Shown here: positions 6,365 through 6,484 of the stretch, in pieces
How the letters are laid out: each line of letters starts with the position of its first letter
Numbering within the stretch: the first letter of the stretch is position 1
Assembly: GCA_021796135.1 (NCBI GenBank)
Contig: JAJYOQ010000242.1
Location: forward strand, 1 to 6,484
Direction of reading: 5' to 3'
DNA length: 6,484 bases
Origin: Bacteroidota bacterium
GTDB taxonomy: Bacteria; Bacteroidota; Ignavibacteria; Ignavibacteriales; Ignavibacteriaceae
The notes under the pieces: generated by a model
Told to the model about the DNA's origin: nothing
The model's database searches: none
The model's input: the letters and a program-made list of their open reading frames with translations, nothing else
Translations under genes and position numbers: made by a program

Positions 6365-6410
6365 TGCTAACCCATCCGTTGCCCCTCCCCTTATTAAATG
6401 GAAGGGAAAC
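6365..6410. repeat. GC-rich intergenic palindromic repeat
   Basis: In an AT-rich gap, the plus strand carries GCTAACCCATCCGTTG followed by CCCTCCC (6383-6389), a 10-nt AT-rich loop, and GGAAGGG (6400-6406). The arms pair over 7 bp with one G-T wobble. The order C-rich block, AT loop, GGAAGGG is the look of short dispersed intergenic repeats that occur in many copies in several Bacteroidota-related genomes; membership is inference from resemblance. On the minus strand it sits between the stop of the upstream gene fragment and the methyltransferase start. No T-run follows either arm, so it is not a standard intrinsic terminator, though the transcript could fold into a stem. Confidence 0.5.
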
Positions 6411-6413
6411 GAT

Positions 6414-6484
6414 TTATATTGATTTCTGATTTTCTATTGCAATAATTATTTCTTTAGATAGATCGATTATTTTTTGTTTTTCAT
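6414..6484 (-). CDS. C-terminal end of an unidentified upstream gene
   Basis: On the minus strand one frame is open from the window edge to TAA at 6416-6414 and reads EKQKIIDLSKEIIIAIENQ then KSI and the stop. The 22 visible residues have the alternating pattern of an amphipathic helix and look like the end of a real protein, but cannot be assigned. The ATG in the adjacent frame at 6484-6482 runs into a stop after five codons, so it is not an alternative start. If real, this gene ends 76 nt before the methyltransferase start and could be part of the same transcription unit. Confidence 0.4.
   Translation of the reverse strand, partial: EKQKIIDLSKEIIIAIENQKSI

Noticed and set aside
6355..6366. 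Short dyad CAAAG-2-CTTTG upstream of the methyltransferase ribosome binding site
   Set aside because: Five-base arms are expected by chance in AT-rich sequence, and nothing else supports an operator or hairpin role.
1..6484. CRISPR array, tRNA or rRNA genes
   Set aside because: No regularly spaced repeats, cloverleaf-type sequence or rRNA-like stretches were seen on either strand.

Overview
This window looks like part of a restriction-modification or phage-defence island in an AT-rich bacterium. All genes are on the minus strand, so the operon reads from high to low coordinates. Taxonomy is uncertain. The AT-rich codon choice and a GC-rich palindromic intergenic repeat near the right edge (about 6365-6410) would fit a member of the Bacteroidota/Ignavibacteria/Chlorobi assemblage, but nothing here fixes it.

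Layout in transcription order: (1) 6484-6414, the last codons of an unidentified upstream gene. (2) 6413-6338, a short gap with the GC-rich repeat and the ribosome binding site of the next gene. (3) 6337-2999, a 1112-residue Eco57I/type IIG-like adenine-N6 DNA methyltransferase with its own target-recognition region. (4) 2999-2895, a 34-codon frame that overlaps the stop of the methyltransferase and the start of the next gene, and that reads like the C-terminal tail of another such methyltransferase. (5) 2898-2272, a 208-residue HEPN-like protein with an R-x4-H motif. (6) 2270-768, a 500-residue protein resembling the AIPR (abortive phage infection) family. (7) 767-632, a gap with a second, frameshifted copy of the methyltransferase tail and a perfect 16-bp palindrome. 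(8) 631-1, the first 210 codons of a AAA ATPase with a helical, TPR-like N-terminal region; it runs off the left edge.

A plausible reading is a modification enzyme marking self DNA, with a putative HEPN RNase and an AIPR-like protein forming a tightly coupled effector pair, and a AAA ATPase as a remodelling or sensing component. The individual families are known. I do not recognise this combination as a named system.

The most striking structural signal is that the HEPN-AIPR pair is bracketed by two fragments of the same type IIG C-terminal tail (sharing an exact 11-bp direct repeat) and is visibly more AT-rich than the core of the methyltransferase. This suggests the pair is an exchangeable cassette that recombined at the 3' end of a methyltransferase gene.
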